A stretch of 33,437 nucleotides of DNA from JAIXWP01 sp044371755 (GTDB lineage Bacteria > Bacteroidota > Bacteroidia > Flavobacteriales_D > Sanyastnellaceae). Within the stretch, counting starts at the first letter, position 1; every line of letters begins with the position of its first letter. The notes under the pieces are model-generated. The model saw only the letters and a program-made list of their open reading frames with translations, had not been told where the DNA came from and searched no databases. The stretch is from the NCBI GenBank assembly GCA_044371755.1, contig JBILSZ010000023.1, forward strand, positions 1-33,437. Reading direction: 5' to 3'. The position numbers were made by a program, and so were the translations under genes. This document shows, in pieces, positions 1-9,083 of the stretch.

Positions 1-172
1 TAATAATGCTCGTATGACTTATACATCAGGATTTGGGTACAGAAAAGATTCGTTCTCCATTGATATAGCCGCTATGTATAGCGGACAAAATCAGGAATCT
101 TATTGGATTTACGACCCATCATTTATTGAAGAGACGGTAATTACCAATCATCTTCTGAATATTGTCATCTGA
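1..172 (+). CDS. 3' end of an outer-membrane beta-barrel protein (partial)
   Basis: An open frame enters from the left edge (first full codon at base 2) and stops with TGA at 170-172. About 56 residues are visible. They alternate polar and hydrophobic residues in short stretches separated by turns (for example FGYRKDSFSIDIAAMYSG, then a loop rich in Y, D and P, then a last short strand ending in NIVI), which is how the last strands of an outer-membrane barrel read. The pattern recalls the end of OmpP1/FadL-type transporters found in Bacteroidota, but too little is present to assign a family. The frame ends at the first base of a strong inverted repeat, which supports this being a real gene end. 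Confidence 0.5.
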   Translation, partial: NNARMTYTSGFGYRKDSFSIDIAAMYSGQNQESYWIYDPSFIEETVITNHLLNIVI

Positions 173-209
173 GCAGGCCTTCGATTCTAAATCGAATCGA
201 AAGCCTGCT
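172..209. terminator. bidirectional terminator hairpin between convergent genes
   Basis: Bases 172-187 pair with 194-209 to give a 16-bp stem with a single C/A mismatch at 179/202 and a 6-base loop (188-193). It lies between the TGA of the left-edge gene (170-172) and the stop of the minus-strand gene ending at 219, so it can serve both transcripts. There is no long T tract on either side, so termination strength is uncertain. Confidence 0.7.
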
Positions 210-218
210 AGACATGAA

Positions 219-2177
219 CTATTTCTTAACGCCAGTTATTATAAACTCAGTTCTTCTATTTTCTTGGTGCTTCGACTCATCGCACTGAATACCATCCCCA
301 CATTCATTGAGAAGCTCTCTTTCTCCGTAACCCTTTGAAACTACAATCGAGCGAGGAACGCCTCTTTTTACAAGGTATTCAACTACTTCTTTAGCGCGTT
401 TGTCAGAAAGGTCATCGTTAAATTCATAGCTACCGCGGCTGTCACAGTGACTGCGAATTTCGAACTTCAAGTTCTGATTATTTCGGAATAATGTGACTAG
501 GCTTTCCAAATATGGAATCGCATCTTCTCGGATATCCCATTTATTGTAATCCCAGAAAATATTCGGTACATCATAAACTCCTTTTTGACCTTTGTTGCTT
601 CCTGTTCCTGTTCCTGTTCCTGTTCCCGTTCCCGTTCCCGTTCCTGTTCCCGTTCCTTTATCAGCAATCACTACTTGAGGCATCTCTACTACTTTACTGA
701 TGGTTTTGCTTTGAGTTACACCTTTGGTGGATATGTTTTCAGCGTCAGAAAAATATCCGTCAAGATCTGTTTTTACCTTGTACTCTTTATTGGGTTCGAG
801 GTCTGCCACAAATTTTCCATCAGCATCTGTGAAATAAACCTTTTCAGTTCCATCCGTAAGATTTTGAACAGTTACGCGCGCGCCACCTAGTGGAAGCATG
901 GATTCTTTATCCGCAACTAATCCTTCTACTTTGACTTCTATATCTAGAATTTCGAAAGCATATACGCGGTCAGAACCTGAACGGTCACTGCTCAGATAAC
1001 CTGTTTTTCCATCTTTATTCATAGCAAAGCTGAAGTCGTCATATCCAGTGTTAATTGGATAAGAAAGGTGTTGTGGAACATTCCAAGTACCGTTTGATTT
1101 TACAGTCTTTAAGATGTCCAGTCCACCAAGGCTGTTTCGTGAATCACTGCTGAAATAAAGTGTGTTTTCATCAAAGATGGATGGAAATACTTCATCTCCT
1201 TTGGTATTGACATCGGCACCTAGGTTTTGTGGAATTCCCCATGAGCTGTCGGAAAGTCTTGTTTCATAAATATCAAAACCACCCTTTCCACCGGGCATGT
1301 CACTGGCAAAGTAAAGCGTATTGCCATCTGGTGAAAAACTAGGATGCGCATACATATACTTCACATCGCAGAACGGCAAAATTTCAGGCTTAGACCACTT
1401 TCCATCGGTACCCATCTTGCTTTGATACAATTGGGTTGGACTTTCATTTTTATCGTTGCCTGCCAAGTTATTTTTTAATTGGAAGCTTCTTGTAAATATC
1501 ATCGTTTGACCGTTAGGAGAAACCGCAGCAATGGCATCGTGCGACTTGCTATTCACGTTTTCCAATGGTTTCATATCTGACCAGATTGCACCATCTTTTT
1601 TAGTGAAAAATAGATCTGTGAAACCATTGTTAGTGTAGGGATCCTTGTCTCCCTTAAGTGGTGATGATGTTACAATCAAGCCGTCGTTGTATGGCACTGC
1701 TGAATACACAGGGTTTTGTCCAGGGATATTCACTGGAGTGATGCTGTAATAAGAAGAATCTTGCTTCATTGCTTCGTACTTCTTACATGATATCAAAAGT
1801 GATTTAGCCACTTCATTGTTTGCATCGCGACTAGTGATGCCTTCAAATATCTCCTTTGCCTGATCATATTTCCCAACCGACATCAACGACTTTCCGTAAT
1901 TGATGCGTTCGTTATCACTCGTTCCAGCATATAATACGGTACGCTCATATTGAGCAGCGGCGTTGCTATAATCATTGACTTTGAAATAACTGTCAGCCAA
2001 AACTTTGCGTGCAGATTCGTCTTCTTTGCGCGCAAGTCCCGTTTCTAAATACTCAATCGCTTCACGATATTTTAAGTCTTCGTATGCTTTTTTTCCACTT
2101 GATAAATACAAGTTAGCACAACTACTTAGTAGAAGTGAAGCGCTTGCTGTTACCATTAATATTTTGAATGTCTTCAT
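219..2177 (-). CDS. TPR / beta-propeller / OmpA-domain lipoprotein (PorE-like, T9SS-associated)
   Basis: A 652-residue predicted lipoprotein: N-terminal signal with lipobox LLLSSC near residue 20. Domains in order are TPR-like helices (about 25-145), PD40/WD40-like beta-propeller blades (about 150-410; SFSPDGNTLYFASD and similar repeats), a carboxypeptidase-regulatory-like beta domain (about 412-500), a (Gly-Thr)9 linker (about 508-526) and a C-terminal OmpA-like domain (about 540-652). The OmpA domain keeps the peptidoglycan-binding Asp (HCDSRGS) and Arg (LSDKRA) and ends in the usual NRRTEF. This architecture matches PorE, a periplasmic lipoprotein of the type IX secretion system that links it to peptidoglycan, and also related OmpA proteins paired with PorP. 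It sits 24 bp downstream of the porP/sprF-like gene, in the operon of a T9SS cargo. A role anchoring a PorP-type complex to the wall is inferred. Confidence 0.85.
   Translation of the reverse strand: MKTFKILMVTASASLLLSSCANLYLSSGKKAYEDLKYREAIEYLETGLARKEDESARKVLADSYFKVNDYSNAAAQYERTVLYAGTSDNERINYGKSLMSVGKYDQAKEIFEGITSRDANNEVAKSLLISCKKYEAMKQDSSYYSITPVNIPGQNPVYSAVPYNDGLIVTSSPLKGDKDPYTNNGFTDLFFTKKDGAIWSDMKPLENVNSKSHDAIAAVSPNGQTMIFTRSFQLKNNLAGNDKNESPTQLYQSKMGTDGKWSKPEILPFCDVKYMYAHPSFSPDGNTLYFASDMPGGKGGFDIYETRLSDSSWGIPQNLGADVNTKGDEVFPSIFDENTLYFSSDSRNSLGGLDILKTVKSNGTWNVPQHLSYPINTGYDDFSFAMNKDGKTGYLSSDRSGSDRVYAFEILDIEVKVEGLVADKESMLPLGGARVTVQNLTDGTEKVYFTDADGKFVADLEPNKEYKVKTDLDGYFSDAENISTKGVTQSKTISKVVEMPQVVIADKGTGTGTGTGTGTGTGTGTGSNKGQKGVYDVPNIFWDYNKWDIREDAIPYLESLVTLFRNNQNLKFEIRSHCDSRGSYEFNDDLSDKRAKEVVEYLVKRGVPRSIVVSKGYGERELLNECGDGIQCDESKHQENRRTEFIITGVKK
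601..654 (-). repeat. hexanucleotide tandem repeat coding for (Gly-Thr)9
   Basis: Nine perfect-length 6-bp units, CCTGTT or CCCGTT on the plus strand, encode Gly-Thr pairs in the linker between the regulatory-like domain and the OmpA domain. Units differ only in the third base of the Thr codon (ACA or ACG), in the order 4 ACA-type, 3 ACG-type, 1 ACA-type, 1 ACG-type along the plus strand. Gain or loss of a unit keeps the reading frame, so length variation would change the linker without disrupting the gene. Confidence 0.9.
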
Positions 2178-2201
2178 GATTCTTTTGTTAGTTGTTCGTG
2201 A

Positions 2202-3158
2202 TTAGAAATAGCGAGGTGAACGGACTTTTAGGTTGACATCTTTACCAAAGTCAACACCCAGCATTACTTCATGAGAGCCAGTGCTATAATTGCCCACATC
2301 TGTTGTGGTCAAATCGTATGCATACCCCAATCTGAACATTTCTGTGATGTTCCATTCTGCCATTACTACCATTGCGTCGCCAGTGCGATAGCCTGCGCCT
2401 AACCAAAATTTATTGAAGAATAATAAATTACAGTTTAAATCCGCTTGAAGTGGAGCCTCGCCTTGATATTTAACCAATACCGATGGTTTAATAGCAAGAA
2501 TACTGCTGTGCTCATATACATAACCAGCGTTTAAATAAGTATGCGATTTGAAGAAACGCTCGTTAATAGTGACATCTGACATGATGTTGTCGTCCATCGC
2601 AAAAATGACTGGCATTGATATCCCAGCAAACCAATTGCGCTCATAATAATACAAACCAGCTCCGAACTTAGGAATGAACTGAGATTGTATATTATTGCTG
2701 TGCGAAGGATCGTTTTCATCGAAGACTACCAAATCGCTGAGTTTTGCGGAATAAAATGCGCCGCCAACACGAATACCTGCCGCCAATCTGCCACGCCCTG
2801 TGCTGACTTTAGCAGAAAGGTTGATACCAATATCTTGCTGGCTGGTGATTCCGATTTTATCATTTGAAAAATTCAAACCGATACCGAGCTTTCTATTAGC
2901 GATAGGGCCGTCTATTGCGAACGTCTGAGTCGTAGGCGCTCCTTCGAACCCAACCCACTGTGAGCGATGTAGCACTGTGGCTCCAAAATATGGATGAGAG
3001 CCAGCATATGCAGGGTTCAATACAAGTCCATTAAACATGTACTGACTAATCATTATTTCTTGCTGCGCCATTGCTCCTGTGCTGAGCGCTACAATAATTA
3101 AAAGTGAGAATATCTTTTTCATGATCATTTTCTTTTTTTGTGTTTCTACCTTTTTCAT
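2202..3158 (-). CDS. PorP/SprF family type IX secretion outer-membrane protein
   Basis: A 318-residue protein with an N-terminal signal (hydrophobic core IFSLLIIVALSTGAMAQ) followed by the hallmark start of the PorP/SprF family: QISQYM-like (ISQYMFNGLVLNPAYAGS), then HRSQWVGFEGAP. The rest is predicted outer-membrane barrel. SprF-type proteins are needed for surface display of cargo with type B C-terminal domains such as SprB, and sprF genes usually lie just downstream of their cargo, as here. The ATG at 3158 is preceded by AAGGAGA (3167-3173) with 8-base spacing, which favours this start. An ATG at 3122 (MKKIFSLL) would give a more ordinary signal peptide and cannot be excluded. Confidence 0.93.
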   Translation of the reverse strand: MKKVETQKKKMIMKKIFSLLIIVALSTGAMAQQEIMISQYMFNGLVLNPAYAGSHPYFGATVLHRSQWVGFEGAPTTQTFAIDGPIANRKLGIGLNFSNDKIGITSQQDIGINLSAKVSTGRGRLAAGIRVGGAFYSAKLSDLVVFDENDPSHSNNIQSQFIPKFGAGLYYYERNWFAGISMPVIFAMDDNIMSDVTINERFFKSHTYLNAGYVYEHSSILAIKPSVLVKYQGEAPLQADLNCNLLFFNKFWLGAGYRTGDAMVVMAEWNITEMFRLGYAYDLTTTDVGNYSTGSHEVMLGVDFGKDVNLKVRSPRYF

Positions 3159-3163
3159 TAATA

Positions 3164-6100
3164 CTATCTCCTTAGATCAACGTATGTTTCAAAAGCGAAA
3201 CTTCCGCTCGTGAAAATGACAAAGTAGGTACCATCAGGAAGTGCTTCACCATCGGTGTTTTGTCCTCTCCAATCTTGGTTGTAATTAGTTTTTTCATAAA
3301 CTACATTACCCCATCTGTTAAAGACTTTGAATTCATTGCTTCTATACTTCTCAAGACCTCTGATGAAGTAGATATCATTAAATCCATCGCCATTCGGTGT
3401 GAGACCAGTCATCCATTCAATCTCGCTCGGTTCGGTGATAACGAAAGTAGAGTCGATTGAACAGCCGTTTGCATCTTCCACAATTAGGGTATAAGTGCCT
3501 GCTGTGAGATTGGCAACATCTTCTGGTTCGGGCAATTCGCTGATGTGGTTCCAATCAAATGTGTATTGTCCTGTACCACCAGTAATTTCAACATCAATAG
3601 CACCATCGCTTCCGCCACTCACGCTTACATTGAATCCACTGTCGTACAAACTAAATGTGGCCTCAAGGTTTAATGCTGCCGGGCTAATCACGTTGTATAT
3701 TTCTTCTCCAGAACAACCAGCCTCATCTACCCAGTTTAGCGCATACGATCCAGCTGCGAGGTTAGTGATCGATAGACCTCCAGTGAATGGTTGATTGTTG
3801 TAGGTCCAGACGAATGTGGGATCACCAGTGACATCTAGGAAAATTATATTGATTGAACCATCTTCAATACCAAAACATGATTGTGAAACAACTTCGGCAT
3901 TTACTACTGGTGTAGGCGATTGAGGAACCAATATTTGAATAGTTTCCGAACATCCAGCATTGTCTGAAACAGTCACGGAGTAGCTGCCGCCGCAGAGACC
4001 GTTCTGCACTAATTGACCATCTGTGGTGCCAGTGCCTGTCCAGTCAATGGTATAGTTGCCATTTCCTCCACTTAACGCAATCGTAATAACACCATTGCAA
4101 GCTCCGCATGTGGTAGCTTCAACAAGAGGTGAAAGGACGATTGGACTTGCATTGTTGGTAGTAAAACAAGCAGTGGTTTCACATCCATTCGTATCTGTTA
4201 CAGTTACACAATATTCATCATTGCCTGATACAGTTGTACAGTTGGTAGTCTCATTGTTCTCCCAAAGGATACTATAGTTTCCGCTGCCGCCAACTATTGA
4301 TGCACACAGCAAACTTTCACCTGTTTCACAATTATATTCCTCAATGATTTCTACTAAAAGAGGTGCGGGTTCAATCAAAGTATAGACTTCGGTTGTGGTA
4401 CAACCAATGCCATCTGTAATTTCTGCTGTATAAGTTCCAGCACACAACCCGGTAACTGAAGTAGAGTTGGTGATTCCAAGTTCAGGCCAGTTTACGGTGT
4501 AATCAGGCTCTCCACCAAGAATTTCAAGAGTGATACTTCCATCGCAAGCGTTTGCGCATGACACATTCACACCACCATTGAATAATGAGATTGTTTCATT
4601 CACAACAATAGGTGCAGGTTCCGTCAATTCGAATTGAATCAATTGACTACAACCGTTTTCATCGGTTACCAACACTTCATAAAATCCTGCACAGAGGTCA
4701 AACTGATCTTCCAAAGGATCAAGTCCATTTCCATCATCCCATAGGTAAGTGTAGTCAGGTACTCCGCCTGTTACAGTAATATCAATCGAGCCATCGCAAG
4801 CACCATTACAAGAAATGTTATAGTTGCCCGGATAATTGCTCAATGTTGAGGTGATTTCGAGTGGAGTAGGAGGCTCAGTTACATTGAAGCATTGAATTAC
4901 AACACATCCAGAGGCATCTGTTACTTCTACGCAATACGTGCCCGCGCATAATTCTGAAACAGTCTCAACGTCACCAATTACTTCATCAATATCGTTTGTC
5001 CAAACAATATTGAATGGAGCAATTCCTCCCGTAATCAATGCCGTTAAGCTACCGTTGCAATCACCATTACAGTTGAGTGTAAATGTCTGACCAGGAGTGA
5101 CCGTGTTTGGTTGAATCAACACATCGAAAGAATCTGGGGAGTCAAGCACAGTTTCAAAAATGAAAGTACATCCCGAAGCATCTGTAACTTCAATTTGGTA
5201 TGTTCCGTCACATAGATCAGAGATGAATTCACCGTTGTATTCATTCCCAAGATCATCAAAGGCCGCTACAAGGTAAGGAGCAGTGCCACCAGAAATATTT
5301 ACGCTGATTGCACCATCGCAAATTCCAACACAAGGGGTTGGTTGGATCACATCTGCTGTTGCAGTCAATGGTTGTGGTTCGTCGATGCAATAAGTAAACG
5401 TCTGCTCGCAATCAAAGCTGTCTGTAATAGTAAGTTCATAGCATCCTGGGTCGAGGTTTGTAAGTGTCGCCGCATCGCTAGCGTTAGGAGTTACTGAAGG
5501 GTTCCACAAGTAGTTTACAATCACTCCAGAACCACCGCTAATATTTGGGGTAATAGTACCATCATTTTCGCCAAAGCAAGAAATGGGAGTAATAATAGGA
5601 TCGCTAACGATTGGGTCAGGTTCTGTTAGATTAATTGTCGTGGTGGCAAGGCAGCCATTGGCGTCTGTGACATTCACAGCGTATGTTCCGCCAGGAAGAC
5701 CTGTAATGAAAGCTGAATTGGCGTCATTACCAAATGCTGTGACATCAACAGACCATTCAATAAAGTAGCATTCTGGAGCAAAAGAGACGCAGTCCGGAGT
5801 ACCGCCGCTTGCAGTCAATGATATAGACCCATCGCTTGTACCATTACAACTGACATCAAAGAGTCCATTCGAATCGCTTGGTGTGCTCACAAATAGCGTG
5901 ATGACCTGAGGAGCTTCCAAGCAAATTTCTTCTGTAACATCACATCCAGTAGCATCCGTAACAGTCACTGTATAGCAGCAATCTAAAAGATTGTTGATGT
6001 CCTGACTACTATTACCAAAGATAATACAGCCATTGGATGTCCAAGAATAAGTGTAAGGACCTGTTCCTCCAGCTACTTCGATATCGATGCTACCATTGTT

Positions 6101-9046
6101 TTGTCCAAAACATGCGGGATTAACTACGTCGACAATGCTAATTACAATTGGATCTGGTTCAGTAATGGTGAAATTAAAGAAGCCTTCGCAACCGCTTGCT
6201 GAGGTCACTTGCAAGAAATAATCGTCAGCGCATAAATCAGATACATCCTCAGAGTTAGAAATAACATCACTATTTGAGTTTGTCCATACATATGTGTAGT
6301 CAGCAATTGGAGTCATTGTAATGTTGATGCTTCCATCGCAGGCATTACCACAGGTTGTATTATTCACAATCGAAGTGAGGGAGAAGTCTTCCGTTCCCAC
6401 ATTGATTGTGAATTCACGACTGCAACCCAAAGCATCGGTCACGATAAGAGTGTAAGCTCCACTGTTTATTCCAACAAGATCTTCAGAATTGCAAGGAGAA
6501 CAGCTAGGTCCGGTGTAAACATATGTGTATGGTCCGCCATGGCCGCCTGAAGTAGAGGTAATTTGAATTTCACCCAAGCCTGCATTTTCATCTCCACATG
6601 GATTAGACACTGTAGTAAATGCTATTTGGATTTGAGGCACACACGTCAAATCCACGACAATCGATTCCTCACATCCATTTGCGTCCGTTGCCGTGAAGGT
6701 ATATGTACCGCATGCCAATCCAGAAACATCTTCTGTAATGGCCACGACCTGACCAGCACTGTTGGTCCATTCAAATGAATATGGAGCAGTGCCATCAAAT
6801 GCAGTAACTTCAATAAAACCGTCTGTTGATTCTGGACAACTAGTGTTGAATCCTCCTGGATAGATTGAAATGTTATCAAGAGTAACCTGTAAGGGATTAA
6901 TTGGAGGGTTAACCACAATATCCAATGTATTACCGCTTGAGCATCCATTGATATCACTTACACTCACTTGATAATTTCCAGTTGGAATGTTTGCAAGAAC
7001 TGGAGTTTGGTTAGCAGGGAAACCTGCCCATTGGTAGAAATATGGAGCGCAGCCACCCGCTGCATCTACTGTGATTGAACCTGTAGAAGTTCCATCACAC
7101 AAGACATCTACGGTGCCAATGAGGTTTACAAACAACTCATCAGGTTCTGTTATCACAACAACATTTTCTAACACGCACCCTGCGGCATCTGTCACCCTAA
7201 ACGTATAAGTTCCTGCACAAAGGCCTGTGGCATTTTGTGTATTCAAAACAACGTTATTGCTTTCATCCAACCATTGGAATGTTAGTGGAGCAACTCCACC
7301 GGCGACGGTAACGTTTACAGCACCATCGCATTCGCCAAAACATGATACTGGGAAGCATCCATTCAATAAAATGTCGACGTCCGTGATGTTTAGAACATTT
7401 AGTTCAAAAATGGTCACACACCCATTGGTGACGCAACCTGAAGCGTCAACAACTTCTACGCAATATTCACCGTCTTCGAGATCTTGAGGATCTTCAAGAT
7501 CGGATGTGAATCCTGCGGGTCCTGTCCAACTATATGTGTAAGGCGGATTCGCGTTCAACACCGTAAGGTCAATTGAACCATTTCCTCCATTGGGGCATGT
7601 TACAGGATCGCTATCAATACCTAAACTGATGAATGATACATTGATAGTAATTTCATCTGATGATGTACAATTAGCTACTTGAGAAGTAAGAGTGTAGGTA
7701 GTTGTAGCGGTAGGACAAGCGGTAGGAGTGAGGGTATTTGCGTTTTGTAAATTATCTAATGGAGACCACTCAAATGAGGAACTTCCTTGGACCACAGCAT
7801 TACCTGTGAGTTCGACACATTGCCCATTGCATATAAGAGCGCTATTTGGCTGAATGTCTACTTCTAAGAAATCTTCAATAAAGAAATTGGTGCTATCCAG
7901 AAATTCTGGAGATGAGCACGACGGATTTGCCAGGTAGATAGTAAGATATTCTGACCCTTCCACTATCTCATCTGCAAATGCGTCGATGGGAACACTAACA
8001 CTTATTTCATTGGCAGGAATGACCACATTTATAGGTTCTCCAGGAACTCCGTTTCCCAGAAGTGTATAATCTACTCCATTGATGGCGGTACCGCCGATGT
8101 AGTAAGTTACATTTTGAGGAAAAGGAGTGGCTTCATTTCTTGAGAATGTCACTAAACCGCTATTACATCCTTCAATCATGTAATCTACCCCACCTGCAGT
8201 GGTGGTAGCCACTACAATGGGATTAGACTCGATTTGTGAGATCAACACATTAGAGTCATATATTCTATCGCTTCCATCTGCAATCACTAATGTCAAGTGA
8301 TATGTTTCGCAAGGAATCAAATTTCCAACTGCAGCCACCAGGTCAACAGTAAATCCATCGAATTGGAAACCTTGGCCGGGAGGCGTGATATTATTAACCC
8401 AATATTCGCTATTAGTATTTGCGTTTACTGTATTAATGGCCACCACAGTGCTGGTGTTCGGAATCAAAGCGATATTTACATCAGTACCAATATTTGGCCC
8501 CGATATATAAAATCCAAATATGTCATTGAAAGGCGAGCCAACCCATTCGTTATATTCTTCAGAAGTGAATGTGTATCTAAATCTAAGTGAGTCACCGGCT
8601 GGGATGATATCAAATTCAATTTGAGATGCATCAAACGTATTTCGAGATTGTGCCTGATTCAATAGTAGGCTTCCTGGCGCATTGTTGTCATAGTTTGAAC
8701 AGTTCAAACAAGTGAAAGTAGGCGGAGGACCTAGCAGTGGCAAGCCCGTTTCGTCATTTGGACCAACTGCATTTGCAGCTTGACCAGTAGACAAGATGAT
8801 ACCTTCTGATGTGCCTAATTCCGTACCGGTAACATTAAAGTACCCATAAGAGCCGTTGGCGGCGGTCACTTGCACGTTGAAAATTTGCACGCCAGGGCCA
8901 ACTAGATTTTGAACCATCTCCTGAACGGGCATGGTTGTATTGACACTCAAAGTGCCAGGTATCTGTTGAGCGAATAAACTGTGGCTGAGCATTAATGCCA
9001 GCAGTGTAACTATCAACACTAATCTTGAGCGTAGTGTTTTTTTCAT
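3164..9046 (-). CDS. giant SprB-like repeat adhesin with type B T9SS C-terminal domain
   Basis: About 1960 residues from the ATG at 9046, chosen because it starts the signal peptide MKKTLRSRLVLIVTLLALML...FAQ (an in-frame ATG at 9079 adds 11 residues before it). Order: signal peptide 1-27; choice-of-anchor-L-like domain (about 30-280; EMVQNLVGPGVQIFNV, later FTSEEYNEWVGSPFNDIFGF); Calx-beta-like domain (about 300-390); Ig-like domain (about 395-470); 17 SprB-type repeats (about 475-1873, mean 82 residues, consensus SCxGxxDGxI...GGxxPYxYxW...LxxGTYxVxVTDxxGC...TEP); and an 87-residue gliding-motility/type B sorting domain (GLTPNGDGFNDIYFI...FNRWGNVVYE...DGTYFVIF). Such proteins cross the outer membrane through the T9SS and act as surface adhesins or gliding tracks. 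A PorP/SprF gene follows at once. Whether this cell glides cannot be told from the window. Confidence 0.93.
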   Translation of the reverse strand: MKKTLRSRLVLIVTLLALMLSHSLFAQQIPGTLSVNTTMPVQEMVQNLVGPGVQIFNVQVTAANGSYGYFNVTGTELGTSEGIILSTGQAANAVGPNDETGLPLLGPPPTFTCLNCSNYDNNAPGSLLLNQAQSRNTFDASQIEFDIIPAGDSLRFRYTFTSEEYNEWVGSPFNDIFGFYISGPNIGTDVNIALIPNTSTVVAINTVNANTNSEYWVNNITPPGQGFQFDGFTVDLVAAVGNLIPCETYHLTLVIADGSDRIYDSNVLISQIESNPIVVATTTAGGVDYMIEGCNSGLVTFSRNEATPFPQNVTYYIGGTAINGVDYTLLGNGVPGEPINVVIPANEISVSVPIDAFADEIVEGSEYLTIYLANPSCSSPEFLDSTNFFIEDFLEVDIQPNSALICNGQCVELTGNAVVQGSSSFEWSPLDNLQNANTLTPTACPTATTTYTLTSQVANCTSSDEITINVSFISLGIDSDPVTCPNGGNGSIDLTVLNANPPYTYSWTGPAGFTSDLEDPQDLEDGEYCVEVVDASGCVTNGCVTIFELNVLNITDVDILLNGCFPVSCFGECDGAVNVTVAGGVAPLTFQWLDESNNVVLNTQNATGLCAGTYTFRVTDAAGCVLENVVVITEPDELFVNLIGTVDVLCDGTSTGSITVDAAGGCAPYFYQWAGFPANQTPVLANIPTGNYQVSVSDINGCSSGNTLDIVVNPPINPLQVTLDNISIYPGGFNTSCPESTDGFIEVTAFDGTAPYSFEWTNSAGQVVAITEDVSGLACGTYTFTATDANGCEESIVVDLTCVPQIQIAFTTVSNPCGDENAGLGEIQITSTSGGHGGPYTYVYTGPSCSPCNSEDLVGINSGAYTLIVTDALGCSREFTINVGTEDFSLTSIVNNTTCGNACDGSINITMTPIADYTYVWTNSNSDVISNSEDVSDLCADDYFLQVTSASGCEGFFNFTITEPDPIVISIVDVVNPACFGQNNGSIDIEVAGGTGPYTYSWTSNGCIIFGNSSQDINNLLDCCYTVTVTDATGCDVTEEICLEAPQVITLFVSTPSDSNGLFDVSCNGTSDGSISLTASGGTPDCVSFAPECYFIEWSVDVTAFGNDANSAFITGLPGGTYAVNVTDANGCLATTTINLTEPDPIVSDPIITPISCFGENDGTITPNISGGSGVIVNYLWNPSVTPNASDAATLTNLDPGCYELTITDSFDCEQTFTYCIDEPQPLTATADVIQPTPCVGICDGAISVNISGGTAPYLVAAFDDLGNEYNGEFISDLCDGTYQIEVTDASGCTFIFETVLDSPDSFDVLIQPNTVTPGQTFTLNCNGDCNGSLTALITGGIAPFNIVWTNDIDEVIGDVETVSELCAGTYCVEVTDASGCVVIQCFNVTEPPTPLEITSTLSNYPGNYNISCNGACDGSIDITVTGGVPDYTYLWDDGNGLDPLEDQFDLCAGFYEVLVTDENGCSQLIQFELTEPAPIVVNETISLFNGGVNVSCANACDGSITLEILGGEPDYTVNWPELGITNSTSVTGLCAGTYTAEITDGIGCTTTEVYTLIEPAPLLVEIIEEYNCETGESLLCASIVGGSGNYSILWENNETTNCTTVSGNDEYCVTVTDTNGCETTACFTTNNASPIVLSPLVEATTCGACNGVITIALSGGNGNYTIDWTGTGTTDGQLVQNGLCGGSYSVTVSDNAGCSETIQILVPQSPTPVVNAEVVSQSCFGIEDGSINIIFLDVTGDPTFVWTYNNQPFTGGLSITNLAAGSYALNWVDEAGCSGEEIYNVISPAALNLEATFSLYDSGFNVSVSGGSDGAIDVEITGGTGQYTFDWNHISELPEPEDVANLTAGTYTLIVEDANGCSIDSTFVITEPSEIEWMTGLTPNGDGFNDIYFIRGLEKYRSNEFKVFNRWGNVVYEKTNYNQDWRGQNTDGEALPDGTYFVIFTSGSFAFETYVDLRR
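3167..3173 (-). promoter_or_regulatory. Shine-Dalgarno of porP/sprF inside the end of the upstream gene
   Basis: AAGGAGA on the minus strand covers the last two sense codons (Arg-Arg) of the giant cargo gene, whose TAG stop (3164-3166) follows directly. It lies 8 bases before the ATG at 3158. Strong Shine-Dalgarno sequences are uncommon in Bacteroidota, so this one helps decide the start and suggests that cargo and partner are translated in a coupled way. Confidence 0.6.
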
Positions 9047-9083
9047 ACCAAGTTGGTTTATTTGATAAATAAGATTCAATTGA

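Noticed and set aside
585..890. Plus-strand frame with (Cys-Ser) and (Arg-Ser) repeats
   Set aside because: Antisense reading of the Gly-Thr hexanucleotide repeat; not a gene.
6646..6957. 103-codon minus-strand frame inside the giant adhesin
   Set aside because: Out-of-frame shadow of a repeat-rich coding region; no start context or domain.
3429..7625. Recent tandem duplication of adhesin repeats at DNA level
   Set aside because: Repeats are similar as protein but strongly diverged in sequence and length; no near-identical DNA blocks were noticed.
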